Below, in pieces: positions 28,664 through 30,821 of a stretch of DNA of 30,821 bases (position 1 is its first letter; every line of letters starts with the position of its first letter). Origin of the DNA: Nemertoderma westbladi (lineage: Eukaryota > Xenacoelomorpha > Nemertodermatida > Nemertodermatidae). The stretch lies in assembly GCA_032718475.1 (NCBI GenBank), contig JAUCBJ010003339.1, positions 1 through 30,821 of the forward strand. The letters are read 5' to 3'. The notes beneath the pieces were generated by a model. It did not search any database and was not told the origin of the DNA. It was given only the letters and a program-made list of their open reading frames with translations. Position numbers and translations under genes: made by a program.

Positions 28664-30821
28664 GAAAACGAGGCTTGGCAAAACCAAGTGAACTTATGTC
28701 AACTTCTTTATCCATCTGAACGAGAAGCTTATAACGACGAGTTAAATGACGTCATTGAGCGTCATAATGCCAAGACTCGAGATGAACATGCCGTACGATT
28801 CTTTACGCAAGAGGCGGTAGAGCCCAATTCCTACGATAAAGCCTTGTCGGTGGAAGAGGAAAGGGCCAAGCAGATCCAAGAGACAACTACACGTTTCCTC
28901 AAAGATCAAGGTAGGTATGAAGTCGGTCTACCTTTCCGCAAGAAAGAACCGAAGTTCATCAATAACAGACCCTTGGCGGAAAAAAGAATCGCGCAACTCC
29001 ATCGACGCCTTACGGCTAATTCTTCAGCTAAAGCAATGTATCAAACACAGCTGGAAAAATTTATTAGTAAGGGATACGCGGAGAGAGTACCGGAAGAAAC
29101 ACCTGTGACTGAAAGAACGTATTACTTAACCCACCATTACGTTCCTAAACCCGGTAAGCCACAGGAAGTGAGAGTAGTGTTTGATGGCTCCGCTCTTTAC
29201 ATGGGTCAATCCCTTAACTCTGAATTGTTACCCGGACCCAACTTACTTCAATCTTTGTTGGGAATTCTTTTAAGATTGAGACAATATTCGATTGCTTTCG
29301 CCTCCGATATAGAAGGCATGTTCTTACAAGTCAAGGTGCTAGATAGGGATCGAGATAGTCTACGATTTCTGTGGTGGCCTGAAGGAGACCTCAACCAGAA
29401 ACCGGTGGAGTACTGGATGACCATCCAGGCCTTCGGGATAATCTCAAGCCCTTCCAACGCCTGTTCGGTAGTGCGTACCACTGCAGAGGACAACCGAGAG
29501 GCCTTCTCTAAGGAAGTGATCGACAACATCAAGAGAGACATATACATGGACGACAATCTGAAGTCCCTTCCATCAGTTGAGGAAGCCATTGAGGTCGCTA
29601 AAGGAACGGTAGAGTGCTTAAAAAGAGGTGGGTTTCGATTAACAAAATTCACCAGCAACTCCCGTGAGTTTCTGGAGTCGATCCCTGCGGAAGATCGAGG
29701 GGCGAAAGATCTAGATTTGATCAAAGATGATCTGCCAGAAACCAAGACACTCGGCTTGAAATGGGACACAGAGCGAGATATCCTGTTTTTCCAGCTAAAA
29801 CAGCGAGATAATCCAGTTCGAACCAAACGGATTTGCTTAAGTATACTGAGCACTTATTTCGATCCATTGGGATTTATTAGCCCAGTTATATTGATTGCTC
29901 GTAGTTTGGTACAACAAATGTGGCTTGAAAACCACTCATGGGACGATCCACTTAAGGGAGAATTATTGAAGAAGTGGATGGAATGGGAAGATTCTCTGCC
30001 GGCTATCGAGGATTTTATAATTTCCCGTTCATATTTTGGTCATGTTCTCCCTACGTATTCCTATCAACTCCATGTGTTTGGAGACGCCAGCGATATGGGA
30101 ATAGGTATAGTAGCCTACCTAAGAGTGGAAACTCCGGATGGAATCAAAGTAGCCTTGGTTACTTCTAAGGCATTAATCAACAACAAGTTGAAAGTTCCTC
30201 GAGCGGAGTTAAAAGCGGCTCTATACGCTACAGCCATCGGCCGGAATGTAACAGAACAGATTGACTATCCATTAGAGAAAACTGTCTATTGGACCGACGC
30301 TTTACTCGTGTTAGAGTATATAACCAATGAGGTCTGTCAGTTCAGCGTCTTCGTTACCAACAGAGTAGCCATCATACTTAGTCGCACGACGATGGACCAA
30401 TGGAGACATTGCCCCGGAACGATTAATCCAGCAGACATCGCCTCCCGGGGAGCGACTCCAAAGGAATTGGTAAATACTCCCGAATGGTTAGGTGGACCCG
30501 ACTTTCTCTACAAAGAAGAAGAAGAATGGCCTCCTCATCTCACAACAGCAGAGATCAGACAGGCCAAGGGAGCGGAGAAAGTTAAACCCAAAACTCGAGC
30601 GAGTAAATCGAAGTTGTTTAAACCTGCGGTTGATCTATCTGTATTATTTACTTCCAGAGAGGATGCTTTGGATCAGAAACCCACCGCCACGACTAAAGGA
30701 GTCTTGGAAATCCGTGACAAGGATTGGAAATCTGGAATACCAGATATCTCACAAGGACTCTCACCCCTCTTGCAGAGAGCGATACGTCACTACAGCTCCT
30801 GGAATCGGCTCTGTAAAGCCG
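28664..30821 (+). CDS. BEL/Pao pol: reverse transcriptase and RNase H, open to the window edge
   Basis: It follows the TAG at 28661-28663 in the same frame and has no stop for 719 codons to the window end. No AUG of its own is needed if it is made by readthrough or if the TAG is a mutation. RT landmarks: VVFDGSALYMGQSLNSEL (about 29178-29230), the motif A Asp in FASDIEGMFLQVK (Asp at 29306), AFGIISSPSNAC, and the YMDD catalytic box at 29543-29554. RNase H landmarks: FGDAS (Asp at 30083), RAELKAA (Glu at 30206), WTDALL (Asp at 30296) and NPADIASRG (Asp at 30434). All expected acidic catalytic residues are present. The integrase lies beyond the edge. Confidence 0.9.

Larger units (their letters stand above)
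22443..30821 (+). mobile_element. BEL/Pao LTR retrotransposon, 3' part beyond the window
   Basis: The element runs from a 5' region with tandem repeats through gag, zinc knuckles, aspartic protease, RT and RNase H, and is cut before the integrase. BEL/Pao assignment rests on the gag core (DUF1759-like), the triple zinc knuckle, the DUF1758-like aspartic protease and the RT/RNase H style (YMDD, then NPADIASRG), all in one frame. The left LTR boundary and primer-binding site were not found; the start given is the first repeat unit and is only a guess. One frame runs from 24323 to the edge with just two stops, so the copy is young or only lightly damaged. It sits in sense orientation in the large last visible intron of the sGC gene. 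Confidence 0.85.

Noticed and set aside
29248-29853. Antisense 201-codon ORF
   Set aside because: It lies opposite the well-conserved RT frame, whose catalytic motifs are intact; no content of its own.
1-30821. tRNA, rRNA or other structured RNA genes
   Set aside because: I looked for cloverleaf-like or known conserved RNA sequences and saw none; a covariance-model scan would be decisive.

Overview
The window is eukaryotic DNA, very probably from a marine invertebrate animal. It is AT-rich and intron-rich, has GT-AG introns, and is packed with animal-type retroelements (RTE-like and other non-LTR elements, a BEL/Pao LTR element) and short inverted-repeat transposons. I cannot name the species. 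The repeat types would suit an echinoderm, hemichordate or mollusc, but that is only an impression.

The one host gene I can support lies on the + strand. It is a soluble guanylate cyclase (sGC) subunit of the beta or 'atypical' kind, spread over six exons at 9080-9304, 13975-14188, 17529-17751, 18732-18900, 19669-19884 and 20589-20739. The splice phases all agree and the joined frame gives about 399 residues: the heme-binding H-NOX domain, the PAS-like (HNOBA) domain, the signalling helix and the first residues leading into the catalytic domain. No cyclase catalytic exon follows before the window ends. The last visible intron is at least 10 kb long and holds a BEL/Pao retrotransposon.

Layout. 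1-1650: AT-rich repeats carrying a cluster of GTTCTAGAAC dyads, with a possible partial minus-strand ORF at the left edge. 1974-2036: long G tracts. 3886-5600: decayed minus-strand RTE-like retrotransposon. 6997-7368: 3' fragment of a second RTE-like lineage, minus strand. 9080: start of the sGC gene. Intron 1 holds an RTE-like copy (about 10630-13380) that has lost part of its RT and shifted frame, a duplicated 5' segment before it, and a degraded endonuclease fragment after it (13440-13890). A 40-bp palindrome flanked by a 7-bp duplication is inserted in that fragment. Intron 2 holds a hAT-type MITE with a perfect 8-bp target duplication (14577-14804) and a fossil non-LTR RT (15350-16800). 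Intron 3 holds a long-TIR MITE (18012-18342). Intron 4 holds a short inverted-repeat unit and a G20 tract. From about 22.4 kb to the right edge lies the BEL/Pao element: repeat-rich 5' region, gag, zinc knuckles, aspartic protease, RT and RNase H; its integrase is off the edge.

The less expected signals are the 40-bp palindromic insertion, seven in-phase consensus 5' splice-donor sequences inside the BEL gag/protease frame, a BEL frame of about 2,166 codons broken by only two stop codons near domain boundaries, and the cluster of heat-shock-element-like dyads at the left edge.
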